Shown here: positions 33,236-44,980 of the stretch, one piece after another
Position numbering within the stretch: the first letter of the stretch is position 1
Layout of the letters: every line of letters begins with the position of its first letter
Assembly: GCA_029204225.1 (NCBI GenBank)
Contig: CM055113.1
Coordinates: 13,156,906-13,220,905 of the forward strand
Source: Diphasiastrum complanatum
Lineage: Eukaryota; Streptophyta; Lycopodiopsida; Lycopodiales; Lycopodiaceae
Length of the DNA: 64,000 bases
Direction of reading: 5' to 3'
Notes under the pieces: model-generated
The model's input: the letters and a program-made list of their open reading frames with translations, nothing else
What the model was told of the DNA's origin: nothing
Databases searched by the model: none
Made by a program: the position numbers and the translations under genes

Positions 33236-34860
33236 TTGGACTTCCAAGGTCTCAAGACCATCCTGATCGGATATACTTCATCTGATAATACTTATAAGTT
33301 GTATGATCATGATACCCAGCAAATCTTGTATAGCCCGGATACAATCTTTATCGAGGATCAGTTCATCGACCTCAAAGGAAAGGATATTGCTCAAGAAGAA
33401 CCCTCATCACTTGCCGTTGACATGACAGTCCGAGCTTATGGCTCAGGCGTGTCTATTGTCGACCCACTTCAAGACAGCGAATCAGATGAAGATGTTGCTG
33501 CTATCCAACAACAAGTCCCAAGAGTCGTTCCTCAGTCGAATCCTCCCAGAAGATCAAGCCGAGTGCGCACGCAGCCCACAAGGTATACTCCAGAGTCAGT
33601 CTATCTCTTGATACAGGAACTGACGACAGTCAAAGAGGCACTCAGCCAACCAGACTCTGATCTCTTGAGAGAAGTTATGGACAGAGAGTATTCCTCTCTG
33701 ATCAAGAATCAGACATGGTCATTATTCAAAGTTCCTATTGGCTACAATATCATTGATTGCAAATGGATCTTTAAGATCAAATACAATGCCAACGGAGCAA
33801 TTGATCGAAGGAAGGCAAGACTAGTAGCACGAGGATTCACCCAAATTTCCAATGTCAACTACAGTGAGACTTTCAGTCCAATAGTCAAACATTCGTCGAT
33901 CCGAATGCTCCTGTCTTATGCTGCAGCTGCCGACCTCGAAGTGCATCAACTTGATGTACAAACAGTCTGTCTGAATGGAGTTATACAAGAAGATATCTAC
34001 ATGATCCAACCTGAAGGATACATTTTGTAAGGTATAAAGAATCATGTCTGTAAACTCTACAAAGAATTGTACGACTTGAAATAGTCTGCCAGAGCCTGGT
34101 TTCAAAGGATCAACACATTCCTCATTGAACAAAAATTTTAACCAAGCACTGCTGATTGCAATGTCTATTCCAAGTCAGTGCAGCAATCCTTGATTATCAT
34201 CACCTTATACATGGATGATACGTTGCTCTTCAGCAACAATACCAATATGGTCAAGGATTCGAAATAGATGTTGTTTTCAGAGTTCGACATGACTGATTTG
34301 GATGAAGCTCACTTTTGTCTGGGAATTCAGATCCACAGAGACAGAGCAAACCGACTGATTTACATCACTCAACAAAGGTATCTTCACAATGTTCTTAACA
34401 GATAAAATTTGATGAATTGTAAATTAGCTCACTCACCAACGGATCCAGGCCTGCATCTGTCAAAGGACCAATGTCCCCAGACCAAGCAGGAAGAGGAGCA
34501 AATGAGAGAGTATCCTTATCAATCGATACTTGGATCTCTCAAGTACACATGGTCTATACAAGACCAGATATCTCTTTTCTTGTAAGCTCACTCATGGCTA
34601 ATCCTGGAATTACCCATTGGAAGGCTTTCATACGAGTCATGAGATATATTCGAGCTACCATGGACCAGTGTATCTGCTATAGAGATGTCAGCAACGACAA
34701 TTTTCATCAGCTCAATGATTATTCTGATGCAAGCTGGAGAGGAGATGTAGACAATCGTAAATCCACATATGGATTTACATTCTTCTTCAACGGTGGACCT
34801 ATCTCATGGAACAGTCGTAAGCAAACTTTTATTGCACTTTCTTCTACAAAAGTAGAATAG
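33236..34860 (+). pseudogene. Copia E reverse transcriptase and RNase H front
   Basis: A long open part (33236-34030) with the integrase tail 'GYTSSDNTYKLYDHDT' and RT 'CKWIFKIKYNANGAIDRRKA', 'RLVARGFTQ' and 'ETFSPIVKHSSIRMLLSYAA'. The catalytic site 'LYMDDTLLFS' is at about 34207, with MDD instead of the usual VDD. It continues 'FCLGIQIHRDRANRLIYITQ' and RNase H 'YSDASWRGDVDNRKSTYGFT'. In-frame stops sit at 34028, 34082, 34141, 34264 and 34858. Confidence 0.88.
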
Positions 34861-35196
34861 ATTGGTGTTTCTCAATCTATCAAGGCAGCGTTTTGGTTGA
34901 GAAATTTCCTGTCAGATGTTAATCTGAATCAGTACAGCCCTACAATTTTATTTTGTGATAATCAGAGTTCTATTGCCTTATTGGCCAACCCTAGATTTCA
35001 CTCTAGGAATAAGCACATTGAAATTAGATATCACTACATCAGGGGCAAAGTTCTCAACAAGGAAGTAAGCTTAACGTACTGCAGAACGCAGAAAATGGTT
35101 GCAGACATATTCACGAAAACACTCAGTGTTAATACACACAACAAATTTCGTGCATTACTTAGTCTGAAGATCAAGGCATTCACGGATCCAGATTAA
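34861..35196 (+). pseudogene. Copia E RNase H, C-terminal part
   Basis: Continues after a stop: 'LFCDNQSSIALLANPRFHSR', 'NKHIEIRYHYIRGKV', 'MVADIFTKTLSVNTHNKF'. It ends just before the polypurine tract. Confidence 0.88.
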
Positions 35197-35203
35197 GAGA
35201 GGG

Positions 35204-35559
35204 TGTTGGATTTATTTCCTCTAGTCACCTAAATCCCATTTTAATCTGCCTCCATTCATGCTGCATATTTACTCGCGTTGTCACGCAGTCTGCATAATAA
35301 CATGCAAATTCTCACAAGTGAAGAAAAGATGAAGGAATCACGACACTGTGTTTTTACACGTGTTCAGGTGACAACCAATGGTCACCTCAACAATGGTTGA
35401 CGTCGCGTCCTTTTCACGCTCACCCCATGCAGCTGCGCTAATGGACTGGACAATGACTGCAGCCACCCACGATCTCCTACAGACAGCACATCCACCTTCT
35501 TCATCTGCACACCTGTAACATGATATTAACATGATATGTATATATATTGAATACCAAAT

Positions 35560-35606
<47 letters not shown>

Positions 35607-35980
35607 GGAAGAGAAAAAAGAAAAAAAAGGCATGGGGGGTTATAATATTTTCATAATATCCAAAAAGGGCTAAAAGTCATATGAATGAGAGTTACGTCGC
35701 CGTAATGTGCAATGCGACACATTACCAAAATAGCTGCTCATGAAAACTATGAGAAGGAGCAATTCCCACAACAACGCACAAGTTTTCTCCTCCAAGATCA
35801 ACGAAGGAGTTCTCAAGAGTCATGAGTGGCTGACCCCTTCTCTTCCCAACCTTTAACAGACAGACATTTGTAATTGCTCTCCGAACTCTTAGTAGAGTTA
35901 CTCATCATCTTTTTCAGTTGCCTTCTCCTTTAAGTTACAGTTTCTCGGCAGGCATTATCGTCATCTCATATTTTTTCACA
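35204..35980 (+). repeat. Probable 3' LTR of copia E, with (TC)19
   Basis: It begins TGTTGGATTT right after the polypurine tract. It contains a TC run of 38 bp at 35565-35602. The end is a guess (TTCACA at about 35980) because the 5' LTR is missing. Confidence 0.45.
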
Positions 35981-36369
35981 TCAGTCACCTCGGATTTTGG
36001 GCAATGCTTTCTCTGATGTTTGTACAAATTTATTGAAACAAGACATGCCTGGCTGTGAAGTGTGAAATATTTGCGTAAATTGTATGCCAGAAAATGATTC
36101 AATTCAAGCTCATCAAGTACTTATCAGGAGATTTCAAAAAGTTTGTTGGACTCTAATCCAGCGTAGGCAATCTGGGCATAGAGTCGTAGTAAGCAATTTC
36201 TGGAGTGCATTTGTATTTTAGGCAGGTAACTTCACATTACGAAAGACCCATACTAACAATTTCGTATTGCTACTAGGCTGATTTTGCAACAACACAAGTT
36301 CTGATCTCCAAGGGAACATAACGACGGTTAATTAAGGATCTGTATTTCGTTCAAAGAGCCATCTCAGAT
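35981..36369. other. Upstream region of BAHD-like ORF
   Basis: Possible 5' flank of the plus-strand BAHD N-terminal ORF. No clear TATA box at a sensible distance can be singled out and no other gene is seen. Confidence 0.3.
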
Positions 36370-36945
36370 ATGCAGGTAGCCGAAGCGAAAGCTGTTGCAG
36401 TACAAGATGCAGTTTTGATCGCACCAACCCACGTACAGGAATCATACGTCCACTCACTATCCAATTTGGATCAACTAAATGCTTTCATTCCATTCTACTT
36501 TCCTATTCTTTACTTCTTTCGCTCTGGGGTAGAGTCTCCTTCTTCTGCAACTAAGCTGGTTACAAGTCTCAAACAAGCTTTGGCAGATGCTTTGGAGCTC
36601 TATCCTGTATTAGCAGGAAGGTTGAGAAAGGGCAAGGGGGGACGCCTGGAGATCGAAGTGAACGGGGCTGGCGTTGAGTTTTCAGTAGCTACAACAGAAG
36701 CCAGACTAGACTCATGGAAAGATCTCCGCCTTTGCCCTATGGGTTCGCAGCTGGTTCCAAATAAGAGTTTCATTTCTGAAGAGATGCTGATTGGCGCTCC
36801 TCTCGCGTGCGTGCAGGTCACAACGTTTCAATGCGGCGGGTTTGCAATCTGCATTAGCTTTTTTCGTGGAGTGGGTGATATGCAAGCAATCTCAGAAATC
36901 GTAGAGGCGTGGGCAATTAACATTATAGAAAATACACACAAATGA
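36370..36945 (+). pseudogene. BAHD acyltransferase, N-terminal half
   Basis: A 191-codon frame starting MQVAEAKAVAVQDAVLIAPT. It matches the first domain of plant BAHD enzymes (HCT/HQT-like): 'LSNLDQLNAFIPFYFPILYF' corresponds to LSxxD...VxxxYFY, followed by 'LKQALADALELYPVLAGRLR' and 'EVNGAGVEFSVA'. The catalytic HxxxDG region reads 'SFFRGVGDMQAISEIVEAWA', so the essential His is Arg and the Gly after Asp is Met. The frame stops shortly after; a full enzyme is about 430-460 residues. It may be an exon of a dead gene whose second half is lost. No C-terminal domain follows on plus; the only nearby one is on minus at 40.9 kb. Confidence 0.8.
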
Positions 36946-37507
36946 CGAGTCTGTGAGGCTGGCTAGTTTAGAATTCTTGTAAATTTTGAACCTTGAAATA
37001 GAAGAAAAATAATAATTTGTAAGATACTACATTTTGCAAAAATTTAAAATTTAGAATGTGTTGCAAGATATTTTTAAGATTTTAGTTTCAGTTTGTCAAA
37101 AAAAAATAAACATTAGTTATTATCATTGTTATTGTGAAAAATAACTATTAAATCAAGTGAATTCAAAATTTTAGAACTTTATAATTTTTTATTTTTCTTA
37201 AAAATGCAATAGTTGTGCTGACTTACCACACTTATTTTATGCAAACAAAAATATAAAACATTACAATCGAACAAGCTTACGACATCGTTACAACTATAAA
37301 GTAATGTTTAGAAGCAATTGACATTCATATTTATGCTTGTAGTCCCACATTACCAATATTAGAAATAACATTGGCAACATCATAAATGATGGAAACAATA
37401 AATTTATATACAATTTTGGAAAACAAGCAATGTAGTAGAACTATACCCAACAAATAGATATCAAAGATGCAATTGATAATGCAGCAAATGCCATTTTTGT
37501 AAGTAAA
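36946..37507. other. AT-rich spacer
   Basis: No feature recognised after the BAHD N-terminal fragment. The 74-aa minus ORF at 37331-37555 has no domain. Confidence 0.4.
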
Positions 37508-40500
37508 GCTATGTTTGATGCAAAAGATACTATATGGGTACAAATTGAAAATCATGGATTAGATTAAAGAAAATCATCAACGTCACCTATACATGTAAAA
37601 AATAATACTAAAATTGATCAAACATGAATTCCAATACATCGAGTCATGAAAGAATTTCAAATTGGTTGATCTATTCTGAATAAAGTTACAACAATATCAC
37701 AAATGTTTCAAGACATGGTTGAGAATGTATACTGGCCTAACTAGGATCAAAAAATATAAAAGCATACCACATCAGCCATTTACCTAAGATTGACTAACCT
37801 GTATAACATGAAATGATATTATGATTGAGAACAATGTCAAAATGAAAGTCACACATTCTTATCATGGCATACATGTATGCAATCTCACCTCATTATCCAA
37901 TCTCAACACTAGATCATTATTAAAAAACCAAACATGATAATCTAAATGATCTTACTCTATTGCATGTTTCATTATAAGGCTAGCTAATACCCATTTTAAA
38001 GTTCTTTGAAAGGAGAAATTTTTGTTCACCTTTCATTATTTTTGTTTTAGCAAATGCTGCAAACAACGGTTGTTTCTGATCTATTAGAGAAATAGGTATA
38101 TTCATGAATCGCATGTTTATTATCAAAGAATACTTGGGAATTGGTTTCTGTATAATAATTGTCTACTCTGAATGATTTCTCATTCAATAGCATGGTGCTT
38201 GCGATTATTGTAGTGAGAATCTCAAATTTAGTTTCTTGGATGACACAGACGAATGAGCAGAAATATCAACTCTGTGCTTGATTTCTATCATATTGTTATT
38301 TTAGGCAGTTGCTATAAACAACCGTTGTTCTTTATCTGTACATAAATTGATAGATTCACTTGCTTATTATCAAAGGATGCTTGCAATCGGCTTTTTTACA
38401 ATCGTCTGAAAGCATCTATTAGAGAAATAGATGAATTCACTTGCCTAGTATCGGAAGATGCTTGCAATCTTTTCTGTAAAGTTGTCTCTCTAAATGGCGC
38501 ACTTGCCAATATCATGGTGATAAATCTAATCTTACGTTTCTTGGATGAGCAAAAATATCAGCATTGGAAAAATTCATGAAATAATGGAGTGCTTGGTGTG
38601 GAAGCTGGTGTAGGAATAGTTCTAAAGAGTTTTTGCCCTATTGATTGTATGGAAAATACTGAGCCCTCTTCTGGTAATGATGTTTCTATAATACTTGGAT
38701 TAAATAGAAGGATGAGCAAAACTATCAGCTTCGGCAAGACATGTGGTATATTACAGTCTGTGGTTTGGTGAATAGTGCAGATATGAGTTTTATAAGTTTT
38801 TGGTCTGTATAAGGCACCATTAACTAGGCATCCAAAGTATCCTGTTACTCCAGAGTTGTGCCCATACGATCCGTCGTGTTGCTTCAAATGCTTTTTCTCA
38901 GAATTGCGAAATTTTGGAGTGAGATCAACCCCATTGCTGAGGCCTTTGAAAAGCAAGCAATACGGACAGATGCAGGGGGTTTGAAGGCCCCTTTTTGAGT
39001 TTTTTTTCAGCTTTAACGTCTTGTTTTGAGCCAGAAATATGTCTTGGTATGGGGTACCAAGGAATGAAACAAAATCTGCTTGGAATGAAATATTGTCTAA
39101 AAAAGTTTGCTTGGACTTGAACAACACTTTTTCTATGTTCTTCCTAGTTTTCAAGGTGTACTTTGTTTAGCTAACTAACTAATCAATTTGTTGTTTTATG
39201 TCACTATCAAATATTAGTGCTCAACAAAATGGGAGGTGAGGTACAATTTTATGCATAGCAAAAGATGTTCTACTATTGTGAGGGGTATAGTACATATATT
39301 TGCTAGATGTTCTTCAGAAGCACAAAACATTGAATCAATTTCTTATTTGCTAATCTTTCTCGCACAAAATGATGTTCCACATCAATGTGCTTCGTTTTGG
39401 AATGTAATCAATAACAGACATAGATATCAGCAACAAAACAATGCATGAACGTACAATAAATATGTTAATAATTTATTTAGCATAACAATATACATGAGTG
39501 GATTTGGACATGGAGATGGAGCTCAATACACGACGGTGCAAAACTTTCAACGCACGTAAAGCATGCACATGCTCTAGAATGAAAATATTTCACAAAGCTT
39601 GCATTAAAATTTCGTATGTAATGTGTGATCTGATTTATTTATTGGATTGTCTATGGTGCAAACAAATAGAGTACTATAGTTGATTCGTTATTTTACTCTC
39701 AATATAATCTGCATTATAGATTCTCTCATAGTTTTGTAGTGTATAGAACGCATTATGTATAATAACAAATCATATTTGTATGGAACATGTGATTTTAAGC
39801 ATGCTCTATTCTAAACACATGATCAATATCTATTGTTTGTAATATGAGATATCATAAGAGTTTGGCATGCATGTATTGTGTGTATGGTTGCCTATCAAAT
39901 AAATTCACACCTATTAAAATCATATCACTTATTACTTCATATCAACATGTTTCCTATAAGAATAACTAGTAGGCTATTTCACAAACATATAAACTTTTGG
40001 ACATTTCATACATTATCTTCATTTTTTTAAATTTTGTATGAAATTTGAGAATGATTTTTCATGAAAGAGATGAATTTGAAAAATTAAATAAAGATTTATA
40101 GATGTAACTTGTCATATTCTAAGATCTATACATGGATAAATTCCAGGTGCTCACCAACATATCAATAGTCATATATTAACTCTTTTATCTTAATTTTAAA
40201 ATTTGGTTATCATTGTACGATAGCTGGCCTTTGATTCTGATTTATAATAAACATGAAATCATCAAAACAAACCTTATATTTCAACAACAATTGGAGCCAT
40301 GGAAAATTATGCCTTTGTAGATCATCGACAATATTATATCCTTATTTTGAGTTTGTAATTGCATTTTGCCTAATGTATGAATGTCTTCTAGCTAAAAATA
40401 AAATATTATAAATTTCAAAAGTCTCAAATTTTGTGTAGATTTGTATTTTTCTACCAATATGATGTTTCTAGCAATATTCTACCAAGGCTTTTTGAATTTT

Positions 40501-40886
40501 CTTTCATTTAATATGTTCTCATGCTTTTATTTTTTGTGCAAAATAGTTTCCAACATTTTCGTGAAATCCTTCTATTGTCAAGGCAAGATCATGTGTGTCA
40601 CCAAACACTTGTTTAAAAGGAAATCCTAATGAGCATATAATTTAACACATGATGGAGGGGATATAATAGGGATAAGCTATTATGCTTCTCATCCAAGCAC
40701 ATCTATAGTGTTTATTGTGTTGCCAATATTTGCATAGCAAGCAATTGAGGGCCAGTGCGTAAAACTAAGCTTGCCCACTCCCTTATAACATCTAGGAAAT
40801 GTAAGTGGAAGTCACCAAGTTAAATACTCACCATTATCAACTCCTTCTCTTGCTTGGAGGAAAAAGTTCTTAGATCTTCCTTACCA
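37508..40886. repeat. Paralogous 3' flank of BAHD copy, with 2.3-kb extra block
   Basis: 37508-37960 and 40247-40886 match 528-1546 in the same order. The block between (37.97-40.24 kb) is absent from the left copy. Inside it, 38050-38560 holds two to three degenerate repeats sharing 'ctattagagaaatag', 'cacttgc..attatc' and 'tttcttggatga'. Otherwise AT-rich. Confidence 0.55.
38558..39154 (-). CDS. Unrecognised 198-codon ORF
   Basis: Open for 198 codons on minus within the 2.3-kb block missing from the paralogous region. It contains a 'CICPYC' pair, a 'HDGSYGHNSG' segment with further Cys/His ('TIHQTTDC'), and a hydrophobic stretch 'LPKLIVLLILLF' that could be a membrane segment. I do not recognise a family. 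Length alone is suggestive but not proof in sequence of this composition, and there is no neighbouring exon evidence. It could be a chance ORF or part of an unknown element. Confidence 0.25.
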   Translation of the reverse strand: MKTRKNIEKVLFKSKQTFLDNISFQADFVSFLGTPYQDIFLAQNKTLKLKKNSKRGLQTPCICPYCLLFKGLSNGVDLTPKFRNSEKKHLKQHDGSYGHNSGVTGYFGCLVNGALYRPKTYKTHICTIHQTTDCNIPHVLPKLIVLLILLFNPSIIETSLPEEGSVFSIQSIGQKLFRTIPTPASTPSTPLFHEFFQC

Positions 40887-41330
40887 TTAATCATACTTAT
40901 ACTCTTGGAAGAGATTCGAACCAATCTCGTGAACAACTTGGTCCTCTCCACGTAAATAATGAGAGAAAAAAAGATCTCCAATAAGCCTATTCATGTGTTG
41001 GAGTGTCAAGCATATGAGAAAGTATCGAGTGCGGCCACCACTTGGGGCTGGCAGCACCTGGATTCTACCCTCATCATCAAAAGCGCCCAAGGGAATAGAG
41101 ACATGAACGGGAAGGCAGACGTGAATAGTTCGCCCCCACCCGAAATTGAGCTCATACAGGGGCAAGCCTGTCACTACACTGGCGTGAATATCTTCGTCAT
41201 TCATCATCAAACCCCCCATGCTTACCTTGCCATGCTGTTGGAGCTGCAGCTCCAGCCAATCCACTGATGTTTGCCCATACTCAGCATCGATAGCAACAAT
41301 GCTCTCATGCACCAGGACTTCAACTTTGTA
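40887..41330 (-). pseudogene. BAHD acyltransferase, C-terminal half
   Basis: A minus frame of 141 codons reading 'MHESIVAIDAEYGQTSVDWL', then 'LYELNFGWGRTIHV' (structural DFGWG motif, first Asp changed to Asn). It continues 'LGAFDDEGRIQVLPAPSGG' and ends with 'LQHMNRLIGDLFFSHYL'. The DFGWG loop and the HM helix are hallmarks of the second BAHD domain. Upstream of about 41330 the similarity to 12.7-13.0 kb stops abruptly, so the N-terminal domain is missing. It is a paralogue of the split copy at 1547-1817 plus 12305-13020 and shows where that one is broken. Confidence 0.8.
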
Positions 41331-41819
41331 ATGTCCTAAAATGCATTGGATATGTATTTTGTTCTTGGAACTTCATCCAATTTTTAAATGATAGAAGTTG
41401 CAAGGAATATATAACATCATTGCAATGTTTCATGTCATTGAATCATAAATGATAAATGAAAACATATTTTAACTGTTTATAGTTGACAACTAACTTTATT
41501 ATATTTATATATAATGACATCTTTACAAGTACCAATATTTTTTGGAATTGCCTGGTTTTTTTTTTATGTGATAACCATTTGAGCCACATGAAGCGAATAG
41601 ATCTATATAGATTCTAAATTATTTGCAATCTTTTTGTCACAAGTAGTACACATTGTAGATATAATAAAATTATTTTTAAAAGGAGCATATAGAGATGCAA
41701 CTGCCAACATTTTTTAAGGAGGGTTTTCATAGTGTTGGTGATATCTTTTCGTCAGTGATGTTGTTTGTCCAATGTAAACTTTTTTGTTTTTGATGCATTC
41801 TAATTTGTAGATGTGAATG
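41331..41819. other. AT-rich spacer
   Basis: No gene or repeat recognised. Confidence 0.4.
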
Positions 41820-42640
41820 TTATTCGTACTCTTTGTGGTGGAGATGTGTTTTTCTGCATTCAAACAATTTATCTGCATAATTAAACTTCAAAAAATGAAA
41901 TAGATAAAAAAAGTTTGATATACCTTTGTAGCACTTGTTGATGCTACATCTTCTTCTATGATAACCTGAAAATCGTGCAATAAAGTTAAGTTGAAAATTA
42001 TTTTCATATTTCATAATAGAAATATAAAAAAAATTATTCGTTATATCTTATGTTCTTGTATTTGAAGATGAGATTCAAATAGATGTGCTATTGTAGGATT
42101 GACCATTTGTATTACAGAAGAAAATGTGATTGGTCCATTTGTCAATTTGTTTCCGCATTGATCAATGTGACCAAAGTGTTTATCCAGATCAGCTGCAATT
42201 GCGTCAGATTGTGCACGAGTCATTTCATTCCAATCATTGATTGGAATGTTGTATCCAAAATACAAATTTATCATTGTGTAGTAGGATTTGTTTACATTTT
42301 ATTCAAATAAGGAATCGTTGTAGGATTTGTATGTATTGTTTTGGGAATAGTGATTTGAAATTTTTTGAATAAATGGATAAAAAAATCGTTTATACAATAA
42401 AGTGTAGGTATTGATTACTAAAACAAAAAGGATATCAAAATACTAAATATTCTTGTTTTATAGATAGTTACCTTCAATTGGTCGACCATTATCAATACTT
42501 TGAAATTATCGAGTGCATTTTTTTTCTCATCGATAAGTAATGATAGCAAGTATCTTGTTCTATAACCGTTATTAGTGACTATCTTATTACATAAGGCAAT
42601 CCACTGAGATTCCAATGTAGTTATTTCAAACCATGTGTTT
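41820..42640 (-). CDS. Possible multi-exon gene remnant, family unknown
   Basis: Three minus-strand ORF pieces have exon-like borders. 'WIALCNKIVTNNGYRTRYLL...MVDQLK' (about 42610-42475) is followed by GTAACTAT. 'IPINDWNEMTRAQSDAIAAD...ESHLQIQEHK' lies at 42274-42041. 'VIIEEDVASTSATK' near 41960-41925 is preceded by a TTTTCAG acceptor and followed by GTATATC. No family is recognised and the splice junction of the middle piece is not clear. It could be a decayed gene or chance. Confidence 0.25.
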
Positions 42641-43310
42641 TAATAGGGTCGAAATTCATTTTTGCATTTTATTTGGGTTTGACGTCTAGCAAAGGCTCAT
42701 CTAGTTCGTCTATTCATTTTAATTCAACTATCTATTATATTTATTTTGAATATGACATTGAATGATGAGGATCACCTCTTGATTTTTGAAATATTATTTT
42801 TTGTTCTGATATTATATCAATTGTAGAAAATCCTGCAAAAGCAACAAATAAATATTTTTAACATATGTGTAAAATTTATTCGATTGAAGGACATTGATAA
42901 AACCAAATCAAATCACGCTAGTTCAATGGATAATTAACAAGACAAATAGAATGACGATCCGTGTCATGATATCTAGCTTATAACTGCTCATTCTAGTCAC
43001 CCTCAATGCAAATGCTAGTTGATCTGTTATTGCTTGATTGGTGAGAAGTTGAACTCTTGGTGAAAAACTTTTCAAACATATTGTGAGCGTCCTCTACTTC
43101 CCACATTTTTCACAAGAGCAGTTCTAACAAAAACAGTTTTCTCAAATCCATTTTCAATAATCTAAAACCACAAAGAAAGTGTTGTTAAAAAAATTCTAAG
43201 CTAGAGCATTTGAATCTAGGCATGACTTGCGTCACGCTTGAGCCTGTATGTCAACATAATTAGTAGATCTGGAAATTCCCAGTACTCATTGAAGGAGGGT
43301 AGGTCGAGCA
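42641..43310. other. AT-rich spacer
   Basis: No feature I can support. It ends at the putative 5' side of the carboxylesterase-like exon. Confidence 0.3.
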
Positions 43311-43507
43311 ATGGCGACTATTCCAAGACAAGTTCAGTATGAGATACTTGGAGTGAAGGTCTATCAGAATGGCACAGTTGATCGAGTTGATCAATTGGAA
43401 CACAATCTAATGTTCTCCACTACACCAACCAATCCCGATCATGCAACCCAAGGTGCCTTGTCCAGGGATGGCGTCACAAGGAACTGGGTTCGCCTTTATA
43501 TTCCAGA
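43311..43507 (+). pseudogene. Carboxylesterase (CXE/GID1-like) first exon
   Basis: Starts MATIPRQVQYEILGVKVYQNG and continues 'TVDRVDQLEHN' and 'DHATQGALSRDGVTRNWVRL' before YIP. The order 'NGTVDR...PxxDxxTxGxxSxDxxxxxxWVRLYxP' is the N-terminal signature of plant alpha/beta-hydrolase carboxylesterases. The coding part ends at 43507 in 'CCAGA' followed by GTGAGTATT, a strong plant splice donor. The catalytic domain (HGGG, GxSxG) is not found downstream; copia G begins within about 1 kb. So this is an orphan exon, or a gene whose intron holds the following elements with exon 2 outside the window. Confidence 0.5.
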
Positions 43508-43519
43508 GTGAGTATTATG

Positions 43520-44379
43520 TTTAGTTTCAGAGCAAGTCTAAAACTTTGTTCACAAACGCTATCTATATTGTGAAAAATGCAAAAATAAGCTTGGTAGAAG
43601 CCAAAAATCTTGTATATAGGATAAACACACATGTGTGGAGCCTGTTCCCACGTGTGAAACTAGTGTACTTGTCATGTACCATAATCATATATGTTGTACA
43701 TATGATTTAATTCAAGTTCTAATGGCTAAAATGGCCAAAAACTAGTTTTCTAGAGATATGACACATGGCGTCAATCTATTGATTGCATGAGCCAAATATT
43801 TTGAATAGGTGTCACATCCCATGTGTAGAGGACAGCTCACACGTGTGGAAATAGCTGAAGTAGGCGAGTTTTTGCTTCTAGAAGATTTCCATGAAGATCT
43901 ACATATAGTAGGAAATTGGACCAAAAATGTCCAAAATGGAAAGTTTGATCCAAGTGTCCAAATTGCATGATGATGACAAGGCATCCTCACATGTGCGAGA
44001 TCTGATGCATGATCAATATCTCGAGCTCCAAGAAGTGTATATATAGAGGCATATTTGGCCATAATCAATGTGAGAGATCAATCTTGATTTTGGAAGCAAT
44101 TTTGTGTGATTCTCTCCATTTGTCTACATTTGTATTGATTGTTTTGAGGTTCTATCATAGTGTACTTGGAGTCCGTACTTAGATAGAGTTTCACACATGT
44201 GAAACCAGAAAGTACACCTACCTTCATTAATGATTGTTCTTGTTAGGATTTTATGTCTAGAATTGATCTAGATTGATCTTAATCTCAAGTAGATTGATAG
44301 ATCAAGTAAATCTAACATCCAATCCCTCTTGAGGATCAGATTAGGATCCACTCTTGGTCCATTTTGTACTTTTTCCTCA
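43520..44379 (+). repeat. Probable 5' LTR of copia G
   Basis: It ends TTCCTCA directly before the primer site. It contains a TATA-like 'gtgtatatatagagg' at about 44035 and several CACANGTGTG-type palindromes (near 43627, 43653, 43815, 43843, 44195). The left edge is not determined because there is no partner LTR. Confidence 0.5.
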
Positions 44380-44392
44380 TGGTATCAAAGCC
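44380..44392 (+). other. Primer binding site of copia G
   Basis: TGGTATCAAAGCC, a near match to the initiator-Met tRNA primer site, directly after the LTR end. Confidence 0.8.
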
Positions 44393-44980
44393 AAGTACAA
44401 GAGGTTTTATTGAAATTGATAGGGTTGATCCAAATCAAAGCCAAAATTAGCAAGTTTTAGGAAACTAGTCAAATTTTGGGTAGCGAGTTGGATTGGATAG
44501 ATATTCTTAAAATTTTTGGTCCAGAACTTGTTGTGGGCTGTAGGAACCCTTTTCACACGTGTGAGGCCGTACAGCTCCGGTTTTGACTGATAAGCTTACA
44601 AAATTTATACAATTTGACTCACATACCCAATTTGAGTGATTTGCAATGCAAAATCAAGGATTTTCTATAGTGAATCTAATCCCTTGATTAGTTCTTGGAT
44701 TAGATCAGCCAAAAAATTTAAATTGAAGCTTGAATTAGGTGCATTAAGTGATCTTCACTGATTTTTTGAGTGTATGTTGATGTTGAAAAGAGAAATTGCT
44801 AAAAATCATAGATTAAGGAGTGATTTTGCAAGTTTGAGACTAGAATCTAAATTTCCATCATTCTAGATTGGTTCATGAGTGATAGGATTGTGTCTATAAG
44901 CATACTAATTGCTAGAAGACTTTAGGTTTAGATCTGTTAGAGAAACCATAAGAGTTTCTAGTGCTTTTTCACATTCAAAA

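Larger units (their letters stand above)
32173..35203 (+). mobile_element. Copia element E (5'-truncated)
   Basis: A plus-strand copia of the same family as A. It starts inside protease ('KYVHLGDNSTQAIKGEG') and runs through integrase, RT and RNase H to a polypurine tract AAGAGAGGG (about 35194-35203). Gag, protease front and 5' LTR are missing, and copia D sequence abuts directly. Many stops are present. Confidence 0.85.
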
